64,000 nucleotides of DNA from Tricholomella constricta (Eukaryota > Basidiomycota > Agaricomycetes > Agaricales > Lyophyllaceae), in assembly GCA_013368375.1 (NCBI GenBank), contig JAACJP010000026.1, positions 1 through 64,000 on the forward strand. The letters are read 5' to 3'. The translations under genes and the position numbers were made by a program. This document shows, piece after piece, positions 1 to 10,069 of the stretch. A model generated the notes under the pieces. It searched no databases. It was not told where the DNA came from and saw nothing but the letters and a program-made list of their open reading frames with translations. The first letter of the stretch is position 1; the number at the start of each line of letters is the position of its first letter.

Positions 1-1
1 G

Positions 2-229
2 CAACCGGAAGGATGTGACGACGGCCCGGGTACCGGTGACTGGCAAGTTCGCAAAATAATCAACCCTATATATGGCTTTAAGCTTAAGCAGGCAGGACTC
101 GAGTGGAATAAACAATTGGACGATAAACTACAGACACACGGGTATCGACGATTACATATTGTCGACGGAGGGAGAACGCTAGCCGGACGCGAGCCACTGA
201 AACCTATATCGGGAATTAAAATTTCCTGA
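2..229 (+). pseudogene. Ty1/copia reverse transcriptase fragment
   Basis: The frame starting at base 2 stays open to a TGA at 227-229. It reads QPEG...DW-VRKIINPIYGF-KLKQAG-EWNKQLD, which matches the copia RT segment (consensus QPEGF...V-KL-K-LYGLKQAGR-W). Two extra codons sit inside the YGLKQAG motif (YGFKLKQAG), and the copia similarity fades after about residue 45, so this is a decayed piece. The rest of the element, if any, lies left of the window. It is the tail of a retrotransposon relic, not a host gene. Confidence 0.75.
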
Positions 230-300
230 AAGGAGTATACGAAACAAATCGACATCCGACACCATTACATTCCAAGCGCAGTCGTTCCTTATACTCATCG

Positions 301-1672
301 ATGGACAAACACGCGATAGCGCTCTTAGCGGAGGCGGAGTCTTGGACCTGGCCAGCCACGCCGCACATCCTCGATGGAAAATTAAAGCAAGGGGGCAACT
401 ACAAGGCGATCATGCTAAAGCTGTTATCTTCTTTGATCATGGAGTCACAACTGCTCGGTGGCACCGTTCTTAATCAATTCTGGAAACAACTTGGAGAATG
501 CCACCCCAAAGTCAAGGAAAATGGTGCGTCGTGATTCTGGTATTATACTCACATCAAACTGATTTGCCTAGTCGATAACCTCATTCGGAACGCTCCGTCC
601 GTACCGCTCGATGAGGTCCCAGCGACGTTGTTTGAGGGGGTAGACCGAAACGATGTAGACTTTGAACCGATATTCAAAATGGCAGCAGAGTACATCACTC
701 ATCTCGGAATTGCATGTGCGCATACACTATCTTTACAGTACGGGAAAGTTACAGAATGACTCAATGGTAGTTATGAAGCCGGAGGGACCTAAATCTGGAG
801 GCAGCACTCCTCGTTCTGTTGGCGAGATTGTCAAAATGGAGACGGACCAGCTCCTGTCTGTGGCCCAGGAACCGGGTTTTGGAGTGCGGAAACAGGCGGC
901 CCTCAAGCGCCTGGTGCGGTCTGGAGTTATACTACTGCTTCCAAGAACTGACATTATTTCGGTTTAGTCGTTCAAACGCGATGGTTACTCATGCGTGATG
1001 TCTGGAGTAAAGTTCAACGAGGTCCCCGGCGGCGACAACTACGATCCGATTCTTACCCACATTATCCCCGACTCGGTGCATGGCAAAGTTAGTGTCACTC
1101 TCTTTAAACACCTCATTTACTGACTTATTTCGTCCTCAAGCCGGAAACGCTAAAGTGTATTACCATGTTGGCTGGGAACGAAGCGAGGGACCTCGTTGTC
1201 CAGCATTTGAATGCAATCGGGAATGTTATGAACCTAGAAATAAACGCACATTCTGCATACGATAACCTTCAATGGGGGATTGAAGCTCGGAACGCGGATG
1301 GAAAGGTGCGAACTATGAAATTGTTGTCTGCTGACGTCGTAACTCACATTGGAGTGCCAGGTCGAATTTGTCTATATAAGAGTTCCAATCAATCTTAAAA
1401 TTGGCCCGGCATCCATTACATTACGGGATGGTGATCTTATCAAGTTCGGACTAGGAACTGAAGGATCACGACACGGAGGTGGACCCCTGCCGTTACTGTG
1501 CAACCTCCAGCTCGCTGTGGCTCGTGTCCTGAAGATGAGTGGGGCTGCAAAAGTCATCTCACAACTGATGGAGGATGCCGATGACTCGGACTGCCCGCAG
1601 AATTTCCTCTCCTCGAATGATCTCTGTGATATTCTGGATGCCAAGTTACTTCTCAAGGGTATTAGTCTTTAG
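301..1672 (+). CDS. HNH endonuclease-like domain protein (HNH_2 type)
   Basis: A multi-exon gene with the layout of the large basidiomycete HNH_2 family. The N-terminal exon (ATG at 301) joins through an intron after about base 529 to a segment ending near 710. A later exon (about 733-918) joins at 968 to KRDGYSCVMSG, then THIIPDSVHG, and after an intron near 1087-1140 to NVMNLEINAHSAYDNLQWGIEA. These are the Cys, the first His and the AHSAYD segments typical of the nuclease fold. The C-terminus has the usual PLP...VARVLKMSGAA block and ends at 1672. Two junctions (near 710-760 and 1340-1385) could not be closed in frame with standard splice sites, so the copy may be degenerate. The role of these proteins in fungi is unknown; I infer a DNA-cleaving or cleavage-derived fold only. 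Confidence 0.6.
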
Positions 1673-2147
1673 TATTCCAAAGACATGTGCGCAGGTTGCA
1701 TTGAATCCACCTAATCAGACAGCACAAGTAATCATAGACAGTTTGTGATGCTCTACTATGGCATGTTAACACTATGTTAATTGGTATGTTTATCGCTTTT
1801 AGTTGGATCTGGGTGGCATTATTCTGAATAGGAAACGCCTGCAACGACTTCTTCGCATACATGCTTGCTACCTCTGATCACCTGTACATGTCCCTACTTT
1901 CGCCGCCTCTGGCTCTCGCCGCTATGAAGGATTCTCTCATCCGCACCTCCAGTCTCGACTTGCGCCAGACCCAACTGATACGCGCCTGTTTATCTCGAAT
2001 CTACCTACCGACTAATGGCAAATGGACAAAGGCGTCGTCTCCAAAAGACGATTGAGTCGTGGGTGCAGGTGGTTAACTCTGTGCCTGATATCAGCAATCT
2101 GGAATTTGCGGCGGTAGATGCCAGCGTCAGAAAGGCTCTGGGAATAT
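1673..2147. other. Intergenic stretch, no recognised gene
   Basis: Between the HNH gene and the stop codon of SWC2. Short open frames exist on the plus strand (1861-2055 and a second frame to about 2168), but they have no recognisable motif and the second overlaps the SWC2 3' end. I see nothing that supports a gene. Confidence 0.5.
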
Positions 2148-3957
2148 TCAGCTGCTCGCAGCAGTAGCAGTGTTAGCGACGCTCGCTTCACCTGGCGCCT
2201 CCTGCCCGACATAACACCCGAAAGTTGGGTTCCACGAGTACTCGTGGTTCAAAATCCTCGTGAGTACCTCATACGCCCTCAAGTCGGCAAAAGGTACGCC
2301 CGTTCGCGGATCCAGATATTTCGCCGGCTTTCCAGTGACTGGACACCTTTGTTTCGGCCGAGCTGTACAAGCAAAGAGTTATAGACACGACGAAAAGAAC
2401 AGTGGAAGGGACGTACACAACGGCCGACCCTTCCCAACATAAACTTTGAGCTCGTCCCACTTAACGTGTGCACCAAACATAGCCGCCATAGTCTCGTTCC
2501 ACGGGGGCTTTGGCACACCCTTGTCCTGCGCAAGCTCATGCACAACGTAATTCTTGGCTACTTTTTCTATTCGTTCTGTCGGCTGCGGAGGCGGCGGTGG
2601 AGTCCACATATCCCCCGAGGAAGCAGATTGAAGCTGCATCATATATGGATTATAGCTCGATGGCTGGTACTGTGTTATCTGTGAAGTCAACTGCTGTAAA
2701 TTTGGATGGGGTTTCGGCTGAACTGGAGTCGTCGGTGGGAGGGCAAATCCCGCCGTCGCTGTCGTTGTCGATGTAGACGATGATGCAGCAGGAGCAGTAG
2801 GTGTATGGTTCGCCGCCACGCCCATATAGCTTCCAGATGCCATGTGAGGATACACACCTGCCGAATACGTAAACGGAGTCGACTGTCCATACGCAGTGGA
2901 TCCCGAGGCATTGAAAGGGGTGTACGCGTAGGGAGGGCGGACCGGTGTAAATGTCTGAGCAGGAGGGGGAGGAACAACTACTTTTATTTCCTCACCCTTG
3001 CTGATCCATCGAATCAGTGGCCCATCAATGGTAGCGCGGACGACGCGGGCCCTTCTTCGTTTCTCCTCTTCGATCTTAAGGTAGTCGCGGTGCTCGACAA
3101 TATTGCCCTCTTCATTATCAAGAGCAAGAGCGATCAATTCTGCTTGAGTGAACGCCTTGGATGCCAGTTTCACCTTTTTCGGCGTAGCTGCCTGTGGACG
3201 CTTAGGGCTCGCACGGATGAATGAAGACAACTTAGGCGCACTTTCTTCTCCTCGGAGCGTTTCATTCGCTTCACGGTGGCAGACGTGTTCAAAACCGTAT
3301 GCTTTCTTTGGCTGTGCCTCTTCTTCTTCGCGCTTCCCTCGTTGACTGACAAGACCTCCCCAGTCTCGGCGTTCACAGCCACGCCCAAGGATACGCGTCG
3401 TTTAGGGCCCTTCGGCTTTGAAATAAACGTGGAAGCCCCTGCTTGAGGATTGAAAGTCACTTTGTGCTTGGCGTGAGCAGCGGCCGTTGCTCGTTCAACT
3501 CTGGAACGCGCATCCTTGAATAATGAATATGACCGCGCCGCTTGGGTAACATAACTGAGATGACATACCTTTCTAGCTCGCCTCTCCTCTTCCTGGACAG
3601 CCTTATCCCCAACATCAATGTCTTCCTGAGCAGCTTCCTCGTCAGTACTTTCGAAATCGGACCCAAACACATCTTCTTCGTCTGTTCCAAACTTTCGCAT
3701 TAGTATTTTACAGATGGGTCAAACGCGTTTAGGAGAACCTTTATCATTTACAAAGTCCTGATCCTCTTCCACGGTGTCTGCGGTAGTGTCCAAGGCCATT
3801 TCTGCGAGAGCCGCTTCCATGCTGCATTCAGGCAAAGTGAGAACAGTTCTTTGGGCCAGGAAAGATAACCAGACCGATTCCCAGCGGTACTTCTCCGAGA
3901 CCGCCTAGTAACAAGAAACTCATCGGGGTCAGCCATAAGTGTATCTTCTTGGCTCAT
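2148..3957 (-). CDS. SWC2: SWR1 complex subunit YL1 / Swc2 (Vps72 homologue)
   Basis: Swc2/YL1 binds histone H2A.Z-H2B and helps the SWR1 remodeller deposit H2A.Z in nucleosomes. The first exon starts at 3957 and carries the basic TRRSRRSTAGNR motif of the YL1 N-terminus. Next come an acidic stretch (EEDQDF...DEEDVFGSDFESTDEEA), the KKRHSQRKHTVLNTSATVKRM segment, and ALDNEEGNIVEHRDYL...RRRARVVRATIDGPLIRWIS. The last exon holds the YL1_C zinc-ribbon-like module (RCPVTGKPAKYLDPRTGVPFAD, then ILNHEYSW) and ends at 2148. A Pro/Ala/Ser-rich linker separates the two halves. One problem: between about 3231 and 3262 the frame changes without a usable intron, which may be an indel or an assembly error. 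Divergent from the mitochondrial ribosomal gene with only about 160 bp between starts, so a shared promoter is likely. Confidence 0.9.
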
Positions 3958-4116
3958 TTGTGAGAGGCTTAATGAGAGGGGCTGAGGTCCTCGATGTTCT
4001 GACGGAAACGATTCGGAGCGATCGAAGCCAATACCCTCGGAACCAAGCAACCATCAACATCCGAGAAATTTAATCCCACTACTCCGTTCGCGCCAGACGT
4101 TGCAAGAGAATTTGCC

Positions 4117-4802
4117 ATGAGTCGCGTAGCGAAGCGCGCCGCTGCCGGGCCCTCCCATCTCGCGCGAGTTCTCGAAAACCTCAATGCCGCGCCCAAACTC
4201 ACTCTGTCAAACCTCAAGAGCCTGAAACTATCACTGGCTTTCCAGAATGACCACTTCGGTGCCCGGTTCGTCCAATATGGTTATTACACGTTGCAACCCA
4301 GCTTACACCAGAACGGACAGGCATTTTGTGAAGGAGCAACTCCCACGAATACAGTATGCAAACCCGAACCTTAATATTCAGGTGGAGAAGGTGCGGAAGA
4401 CCGCAAACGAGGCGTGGCGACCCGAAATTGAATTGGAGTTCGGTGAGTGGTTTCACTCTGGCAGCCCAAGTTGCATGGCTTCATACACTCTTTTTAGTAA
4501 ACGGGAAACAAACGACGCTGGATCTTCACGAAAAATGGTCCTCGACAATCCTGAAGGAGCTTATGGAGCTCGCTGGCGGCGAGCCATGGGCGAAATGGAA
4601 AGCGCAGGCTGCAGCCTCCGGCCTGCCTGTGGTACCAGGAGAAGAAAATGAGCATCGCGTCGTCAACAGGCCAACACGCACCCCGTTACCTTCCTTGAAG
4701 GTGTTTCGCGCAAGCGCACCTCCACCCGAGGGGGTTAACCCAGACAACTCCATACCGCCTGATTCCCCACCCAAGACAGGAGTGGCTGCCGCTCTTCCAT
4801 AA
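4117..4802 (+). CDS. Mitochondrial ribosomal protein with L51/S25/CI-B8 domain (mS25/mL61 type)
   Basis: Three exons (4117-4265, 4321-4442, 4498-4802) splice cleanly with GT-AG introns of 55 nt. The joined protein is about 191 residues. Around residue 50 it reads GARHFVKEQLPRIQYANPNLNIQVEK, close to the ARKFVFFNIPQIQYKNP segment of animal mS25, followed by an NGKQTTLDLHEKWSSTILKELMELAG segment that matches the rest of the thioredoxin-like L51/S25/CI-B8 fold. The C-terminal 60 residues are Pro-rich and probably disordered. It should be a structural protein of the mitochondrial ribosome. I cannot tell whether it is the small-subunit (mS25) or the yeast Mrp49 (mL61) type; fungi often annotate it as MRP49. 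Confidence 0.8.
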
Positions 4803-4964
4803 TCGCTCACCTTATTCGGCGCATCATTCTCTCTGTACGACAATATAATCCTCGATTCATAATTTGAACCTGAAAGTCAACCTCGGCATATTTACACCTC
4901 GACAACTGTCGAAGACCTTTACAGGTTACAAGTATGCAAATATACACTACACCAAGGATAGAGA

Positions 4965-6113
4965 TCAAGCCGCCAACCATCCTGAGAATAGCACGATGAA
5001 ACCAAGTCCCACCACAAGTCCTGAGAGGTCGTCCAGGAATAATGACCCCATTTGTAGATATTTCAACCCATTCACGATGATCGACGGCAGGGGCGGTGGT
5101 AGGTGAGGCAACGCAATCGCTAGAAGTGTCGGGGGCTGTACGGCATCCTGATATTTCGATGAGTACAAGTGTCGCGAAGGTTCCGACAGAATCAGAGGAC
5201 TCACGAAGCCGGAGAATATCCGCACAGAGTGCAAAACAATTTGTAGGGTTGTAAATGCCCAAAAGAAAGGCTAGCGTCAATCATGATCAGCAAGAAAGAC
5301 ACCATACATACCGCATGACACTCACCATCACCTGTATCCTTAGAATTTGTGCCACGTCTCCGAGCGGACTTGACTCACCCAGCTCAGCCCACCTTCTCCA
5401 CAGCCCAATGCCACTGCCCCCCACCTCCGCAAGTGTTTTTGGCTCCATATACAGCACAAAGTACGCAAGCATACACCACATGGTAATCAAATGCACAAAT
5501 GGCATCAATCTCTGTAAACGCGTTGGCGGCGGAGCAGGAGCTGCGCCAGCAGGTGCCTTGCCCGCAGGTCCAGAAGAGAACGCGCCTGCTCCCTGGGGGA
5601 AAAGCATTGCGGCAAGCGGATTGTCCATAGGAGGTAATGCGGGATCTACGTCCGTCGGAGTAAGCCCAGGCAGAGATTCCGGCGACCGTGACAAAGGGCT
5701 GGCAGCCATCAGTGCCTGCATGAATTGCTGCTGCTGCTGTTCGGACCATACAGGATGATCGGGCGCAGCATTTGCCTTAGATCCTGCAGCAGCGAATGGG
5801 CTGGTCGACGCAGCTGCTGGCGCCGTGCGAGCAGCTCTCGGGGACGGTGACGGTGACGGGCGGTTCGGCGGCGTTGGCATCGAGCTTTCTTCACCGACAA
5901 AAGTCTTCAGACCCGTCGAGATACTGGGCAAAGGTGGGTCTATTCCATGGCCAATGTTAGGGAAAACAAACATAGATTTCGTACATTTCACGGACCGTCA
6001 TGCATATACGCCGGATCGTCGCCCCTGGCCGACGTGGTGAGTTTCGCGAGTCGGTCTGAGCCTCTACTCAGGATCGCTTTTCTACGGGCTTCTGCGCGTG
6101 CTGATGCCGACAT
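4965..6113 (-). CDS. GET2: GET complex subunit GET2 (tail-anchored protein insertion)
   Basis: Get2 with Get1 forms the ER-membrane receptor that takes tail-anchored proteins from the ATPase Get3. The first exon (ATG at 6113) encodes a highly basic cytosolic start, ARAEARRKAILSRGSDRLAKL, the family's Get3-binding RERR-type helix. A 55-57 nt intron joins it to a long Pro/Ala/Ser-rich linker with a QQQQQ run. Exon 2 ends with the first membrane helix (FVHLITMWCMLAYFVLYM). A second intron with a perfect GTGAGT donor leads to exon 3, PFFWAFTTLQIVLHSVRIFSG and the last helix GLVVGLGFIVLFSGWLA, ending at 4965. Three membrane segments and the order basic head, linker, helices fit Get2/CAML. Tail-to-tail with the ribosomal protein gene. 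Confidence 0.82.
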
Positions 6114-6653
6114 TTCTGTTGCAGGAAACTGCCCGGGACGAGGTGGTGGATGCGGTGAGACGTGGCAAACGTCAGGTCCTCACCTGCAATTCATTTATTT
6201 GTCATAGTCTTTACAAGTAAACATGATCGCACAGGGTCGGCCGACGTCGGCCCGACGTTGTCTATTTCTCTCATGTTGTACCTCCGTTCCGTAAGTTTCT
6301 GCAAATCCAACTGTGCAGCTATAGTACAAATGCGTTTGTCACAATGGTACACCCGTTTCCCGCCATCACGCCCTGCGTCGAAACCCCCCTGCAACTCGTC
6401 GATAATCATATAACGAAGAAGTCGAATTGTATGTCATCCACGTCCAGTAGTGCGTCGCGTAATATTGCCTCGTCCAACGTCGTCGTGGACATTCGTTTTG
6501 GCTACTGCTAACTACATCGAGTGCTTCGATGATTTGTACTGTCACGGCGCGGGGCGATAGTATCTTCGTTGGAAAAATTAGCATCACGATAATCCAATAG
6601 AAGCAGCAGGCAACGCACAAGGATGCAAGATCATAAAGTCGCTACGACGATAT
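6114..6653. other. Intergenic, no gene seen
   Basis: 540 bp upstream of GET2 and downstream of the first pheromone gene. Only short frames without motifs are present. It must contain the GET2 promoter and the 3' end of the pheromone transcript. Confidence 0.5.
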
Positions 6654-6776
6654 TCATGCAATAACGCAATAGGTGTAGGCGCCGCTGCCTTGCGTGCCTT
6701 CCTCGTCAACCAAAGTAATGATGTCCTCGACCTCAGGCGCGGTTGAGAAGGACATTATGTTGGTGAAGGAGTCCAT
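6654..6776 (-). CDS. Mating-type pheromone precursor 1 (CVIA type)
   Basis: A single-exon gene of 40 codons. It begins MDSFTNIMSF, the MDSF/MDTF start common in basidiomycete pheromone precursors, and ends GSGAYTYCVIA followed by TGA, a perfect CaaX farnesylation box. An acidic stretch DEEGTQ lies where the precursor is normally cleaved (the E-R/E-H/E-E site), predicting a mature farnesylated and carboxymethylated peptide of about 11-13 residues ending in Tyr-Cys. In Agaricomycetes such peptides activate STE3-type receptors of the B mating-type system. The mature segment differs from the two neighbouring precursors, so it probably has another receptor specificity. No intron, same strand as the other two. 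Identified by pattern only; expression and receptor are unknown. Confidence 0.88.
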   Translation of the reverse strand: MDSFTNIMSFSTAPEVEDIITLVDEEGTQGSGAYTYCVIA

Positions 6777-8486
6777 GTCTCGTCGTCGAAGGTGTATAGG
6801 AAAGAGAGGTTTGAGACGCGAGTATTAGGAGGCGGACGAGCTGAAGGACCCTGGTCTCTTCCTGTTCTGAACTCCTTCTACTTTTTAAGGGCACTCATAC
6901 CGAAAATCGGCGGGTCCTGCGGGTCCCCGAACGAGAGCTCCAATTTGTTGTAATTGTTCCTCAACATCTGTACACGCTGACGGGCACGTCGTCTTGAACT
7001 TTGTAAACCATCAGGAGAGTGCAAGACAATAAGGGTTCTCGGACCGATGGATGGATGGATGGATAAATTACCCGATCATCGTTTCTCAACGTGAGCGATT
7101 ATCCGGCGAAAGTCAATCACGTAAATCAGATGGCTCTTTGCGCGTGAACAACAAGAGATAAACACGTTGAGAAACCCCAAAGGTAGTATTTAAGAACCAG
7201 AGAAAGACAAAAAGCACAAAGATCTTGATCGTAGATGTCCGAAAATACAGCTCTTTTTCGCATGATATCCTCTTCGCCCTCAGAACAGTGTCTACTTCAT
7301 GCTGGCAGGTTTCGAGCTCCCTGCAAGGGAGCGTGTGGGGAGAAATATGTGTTGACTGAATTGTGCGATATGGCATGTGGCATTGCCCTTCAGTGGGTCA
7401 TGAAAGCAAGTTGTTGTATGAAAGTTTCTATCTCCTTCCACTCACCAGCCTCAGTCGGAGAACGCCAAAAGTCAAGGACGTTAGAGTCATTGAGATCGGA
7501 GACTCACGACTACACTTCGACCACATCCTCCGCCAAACCGACTCCCGACTGAGAGGGAGGAAAGACAACAACCCTGAACTCAGGTGCGAAGAGATCGCAT
7601 GCCCACGCCCTTCAGGAACCTGAGAGAGTAGGTCAGTTCACAACGCAGAGAGACAATAAGGTTCGCCGGATCGGGTCATGGTCCTTGCCACGGTATCCAC
7701 AGACGGCTGGTGTCGATAATGGCATTAACAATAAGGACGTCCTCATCAGTATTTTACGTTCGCGCAACGAACTTGGCCCGTCGCTTCAGGATACGAGGTC
7801 TGTGGGAGTGCTTGCAGATGTGCTTTCGCCCATGAAAATAAAAGATGAGCCATATAGTAGGTGGATTCGAAGTGAATTAGGATCTAATGGCTCTGCACGC
7901 TTTCGACTCCAAAGTTAGCATGCTAGTGAAGTTGGCGTGATGATAAGGCTAAAATGTTAAATAGGCGGCTGCCTTTGATTAACACGACCAAATAAGTGGG
8001 CGATCACCCCAACATTCTACTAGTAGTAGTACTGGGCCTTTTACGCGCCGGGTTCAACCTCATCCAGCGCCTTGCACAAATGCACAAATATTCTTTTGTG
8101 AATGTTTAACAAAGATTTTTTGTCCCAATTTATCAGCACCTCAGAATGTCAATCCGATCTATATCGTACACATAATTCTGCGGGTAATACATCCATCCAT
8201 CCATCCATCCATTCAAGTTCCAAAGCGCCCCGGCCCCGACCCAATTAATAACGAAGAAGGCGAAACAAATAAATATGGTGTCTGCATCGTGCGTCCGTCC
8301 CGAATCACCTGCTCTCTTCTGCGGAAACGAAGGCACGGTATGACAAATAGTGATGCGTCGAAATCGAACAATGATGTGTGTGCGTGATGTACTAGTGATC
8401 TCGTCAGCCTGCGACATCAAGGACAGGTATCGGGCACAACTCACAGTGTGGAATACAATGCAATGTTGAACAGTTGTGCGAGTATC
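6777..8486. other. Spacer between pheromone genes 1 and 2
   Basis: 1.7 kb without a supported gene. It holds the promoter of pheromone gene 1 and two short tetranucleotide runs in opposite orientation: (GGAT)n at about 7045-7064 and (ATCC)n at about 8189-8211. The longest frames (7113-7376 minus, 7235-7552 plus, 8133-8444 minus) show no motif, signal or helix pattern that I recognise. A minus-strand frame ending CVVN near 7645 was examined and rejected. Confidence 0.5.
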
Positions 8487-8591
8487 TCAAGCAACAACGC
8501 AGTAAGTGCCAGTGCCGCTTCCGCCAGTGCCCTCCTCGTTGGTGGGGATGGAGGTGTCCTCGATGATGATGGTGGAGGTGAAGGAGTCCAT
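8487..8591 (-). CDS. Mating-type pheromone precursor 2 (CVVA type)
   Basis: A single-exon gene of 34 codons, reading MDSFTSTIII at the start and NEEGTGGSGTGTYCVVA at the end. CVVA is a canonical CaaX box for farnesylation, and the Gly/Ser-rich stretch with an aromatic residue before Cys is typical of mature Agaricomycete pheromones (GSG...TY-C). The predicted cleavage is at the EE pair, giving about a 12-residue mature lipopeptide. Its last 24 residues are identical to those of precursor 3 although 12 of those 24 codons differ, so protein-level selection is visible. A TATA box lies about 95 bp upstream. It should signal through a STE3-like receptor in mating-partner recognition; the receptor is not in this window. 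Confidence 0.92.
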   Translation of the reverse strand: MDSFTSTIIIEDTSIPTNEEGTGGSGTGTYCVVA

Positions 8592-9722
8592 TGCGATGAG
8601 GATGGATGAGGATGAAGAGGAGAAGGCGAGAGCGCTGGAGAGAGGTTATAGGATAGCCTGAATAAATCGTGCATCCTCACTCCTCCTTTTATAGCCGATG
8701 TAAGGGACCCGCTGTGCCCAGCAATGAGTGCGCTGCTTCATGGTATGGCACGAGCCCAATGGCGACCGTCCCAATTGTTCTTTGGTTCTTACTCGGCAAA
8801 TTGAATAAACTTTCTCAAGGATCGACCAGGTACACGAGAAAGACAATAAGAGTGGGTTGCTCGCTTAGTGCAACATGATATTTGCAATCCGGAACAAGAT
8901 TTGTAGCGGTTCTATCTGGGGTGCATCCCTATTGGACCTCTCAGAACCAGCGGACCTATGTAGCAGCGAGGCAGCATAAACCAGGGTGACCACTGAGCGC
9001 TGAGCGACAAGTTCCAGGCCAGCATGGTCTGATTAAAAAATCGGCTTCCCTACGACTTGGGTTCATCTCGATTGGTGCCTATAAAAGCTTTAGTCGATCA
9101 TCACAGCAGATAAATGAGGGTACCGCTCTCAACACAATAAGCGTCGCTCAAAGGTTGGCGGAGGCAATACGAATAAGATTTACCACTCATCGTTCAAGTT
9201 GGTTCGCAAAACTGTTCAATGGTGAAATAGAATTCCAAGCGGTTTGAACTTCAGCGTACTAATGAGAACTCGTAAGAGTTCAAAAATTCGGTGTTAAGGA
9301 TTACGCGCTTGTGGCAAACCCCAAAAGGCGAAATCACCCTCGAGAGGGCCAAGAGAGCAAAGATCCCGTGGTCCATTGGCGATGTTATCTTCCGCTTTGT
9401 TCCTGAGGATGTACAATGAGTAGGTCAGTTTCTGACAAAGATTTTGCATCCGGCTCGGATTATCAAGCCTTCAAAAAAACATTCAGCCCAAATAGCGAGG
9501 GTACCATGCGCACTTCATTCCTATAGATGATTGTACAACAAAATAACGAACAGGCTCCCATAGTGTGATATAGTATGATGCGAGAGTAACCTTGTATAAC
9601 TGTGTATATGGTGTGGTGTTCTGTCGATCAAATATATCAGTATCCCGCAGTCGCCACGAGTAAACGGCTCTGCTCACACATGATTAATACAGATAAAAGG
9701 CGAGTTGTTGCGCGATGAAATT
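8592..9722. other. Spacer between pheromone genes 2 and 3
   Basis: 1.1 kb with no supported gene. Apart from the promoter of pheromone gene 2 it contains a plus-strand TATAAAAG at about 9081, but the first ATG after it opens only an eight-codon frame. Small frames at 8669-8878 and 9483-9677 have no motif. Confidence 0.45.
8687..8693 (-). promoter_or_regulatory. TATA box of pheromone gene 2
   Basis: On the minus strand the sequence reads GGCTATAAAAGGAGG about 95 bp upstream of the ATG at 8591. A strong TATA box fits the high, inducible expression known for fungal pheromone genes. No equally clear TATA box is seen upstream of pheromone genes 1 and 3. Confidence 0.6.
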
Positions 9723-9830
9723 TCAAGCGACAACGCAGTAAGTGCCGGTACCACTCCCGCCGGTGCCTTCTTCGTTGGTAGGGATAGAAGTATCCTCAAA
9801 ATCGATGGTGTTGGCGGTGAAAGAATCCAT
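9723..9830 (-). CDS. Mating-type pheromone precursor 3 (CVVA type)
   Basis: A single-exon gene of 35 codons, starting MDSFTANTIDF and ending NEEGTGGSGTGTYCVVA. The start at 9830 is preferred over an in-frame upstream ATG because MDSF is the family start and gives the usual length. The C-terminal 24 residues, including the whole predicted mature peptide, equal those of precursor 2, while the N-terminal leader differs in sequence and by one residue in length. It is thus a redundant source of the same pheromone, a normal situation at basidiomycete B loci. Upstream is a 44-bp segment that recurs inverted at 18521-18564, and 240 bp upstream of the ATG the promoter region is cut by a full-length LINE, which may alter its expression. 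Confidence 0.92.
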   Translation of the reverse strand: MDSFTANTIDFEDTSIPTNEEGTGGSGTGTYCVVA

Positions 9831-9910
9831 CGAGAGAATTAACGATCTAGGTGTGAGAAATGTTTGCAGATGAAGGTGAGCCTCGGCTTGAGTATCATCT
9901 GCGCATCTAA

Positions 9911-9954
9911 TAGGGGAGCTCAAAGTTGCCGCTGAAGGGCGCTGAAGGCGGCTG
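9911..9954 (+). repeat. 44-bp inverted repeat, left arm (upstream of pheromone gene 3)
   Basis: The arm starts TAGGGGAGCTCAAAGTTGCC and continues with two GCTGAAGG units. Its reverse complement occurs at 18521-18564 with two mismatches. With the LINE and one target copy removed, the arms would be about 420 bp apart. It begins about 80 bp upstream of the ATG of pheromone gene 3, so it may be a promoter element that was duplicated. Confidence 0.8.
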
Positions 9955-10053
9955 CGCTGAACGGAAATGTGATCGAGTCACAACAGGTAACAGTGTGACA
10001 ATCAGTGACAGTTCTCATATCCCTTCGCAATCAGTTTGATTAAAGTCATCGTT

Positions 10054-10069
10054 GAGAGGCCGTTCAAAG
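10054..10069 (+). repeat. Target site duplication of LINE, left copy
   Basis: GAGAGGCCGTTCAAAG, repeated exactly at 18200-18215 directly after the poly(A) tail. A 16-bp duplication is typical of target-primed reverse transcription. Confidence 0.92.

Noticed and set aside
4526..4843. Minus-strand frame opposite the mitochondrial ribosomal gene
   Set aside because: Fully antisense to a well-supported exon; composition follows the coding strand.
7630..7700. Minus-strand frame ending CVVN as a fourth pheromone gene
   Set aside because: The residues before the Cys are hydrophobic (LLSL), there is no MDSF-like start at the right distance, and Asn is a poor CaaX end.
7045..8211. Opposed (GGAT)n and (ATCC)n runs as inverted repeats of a mobile element
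   Set aside because: Similarity does not extend beyond the simple repeat and a few neighbouring bases, so they look like independent microsatellites.
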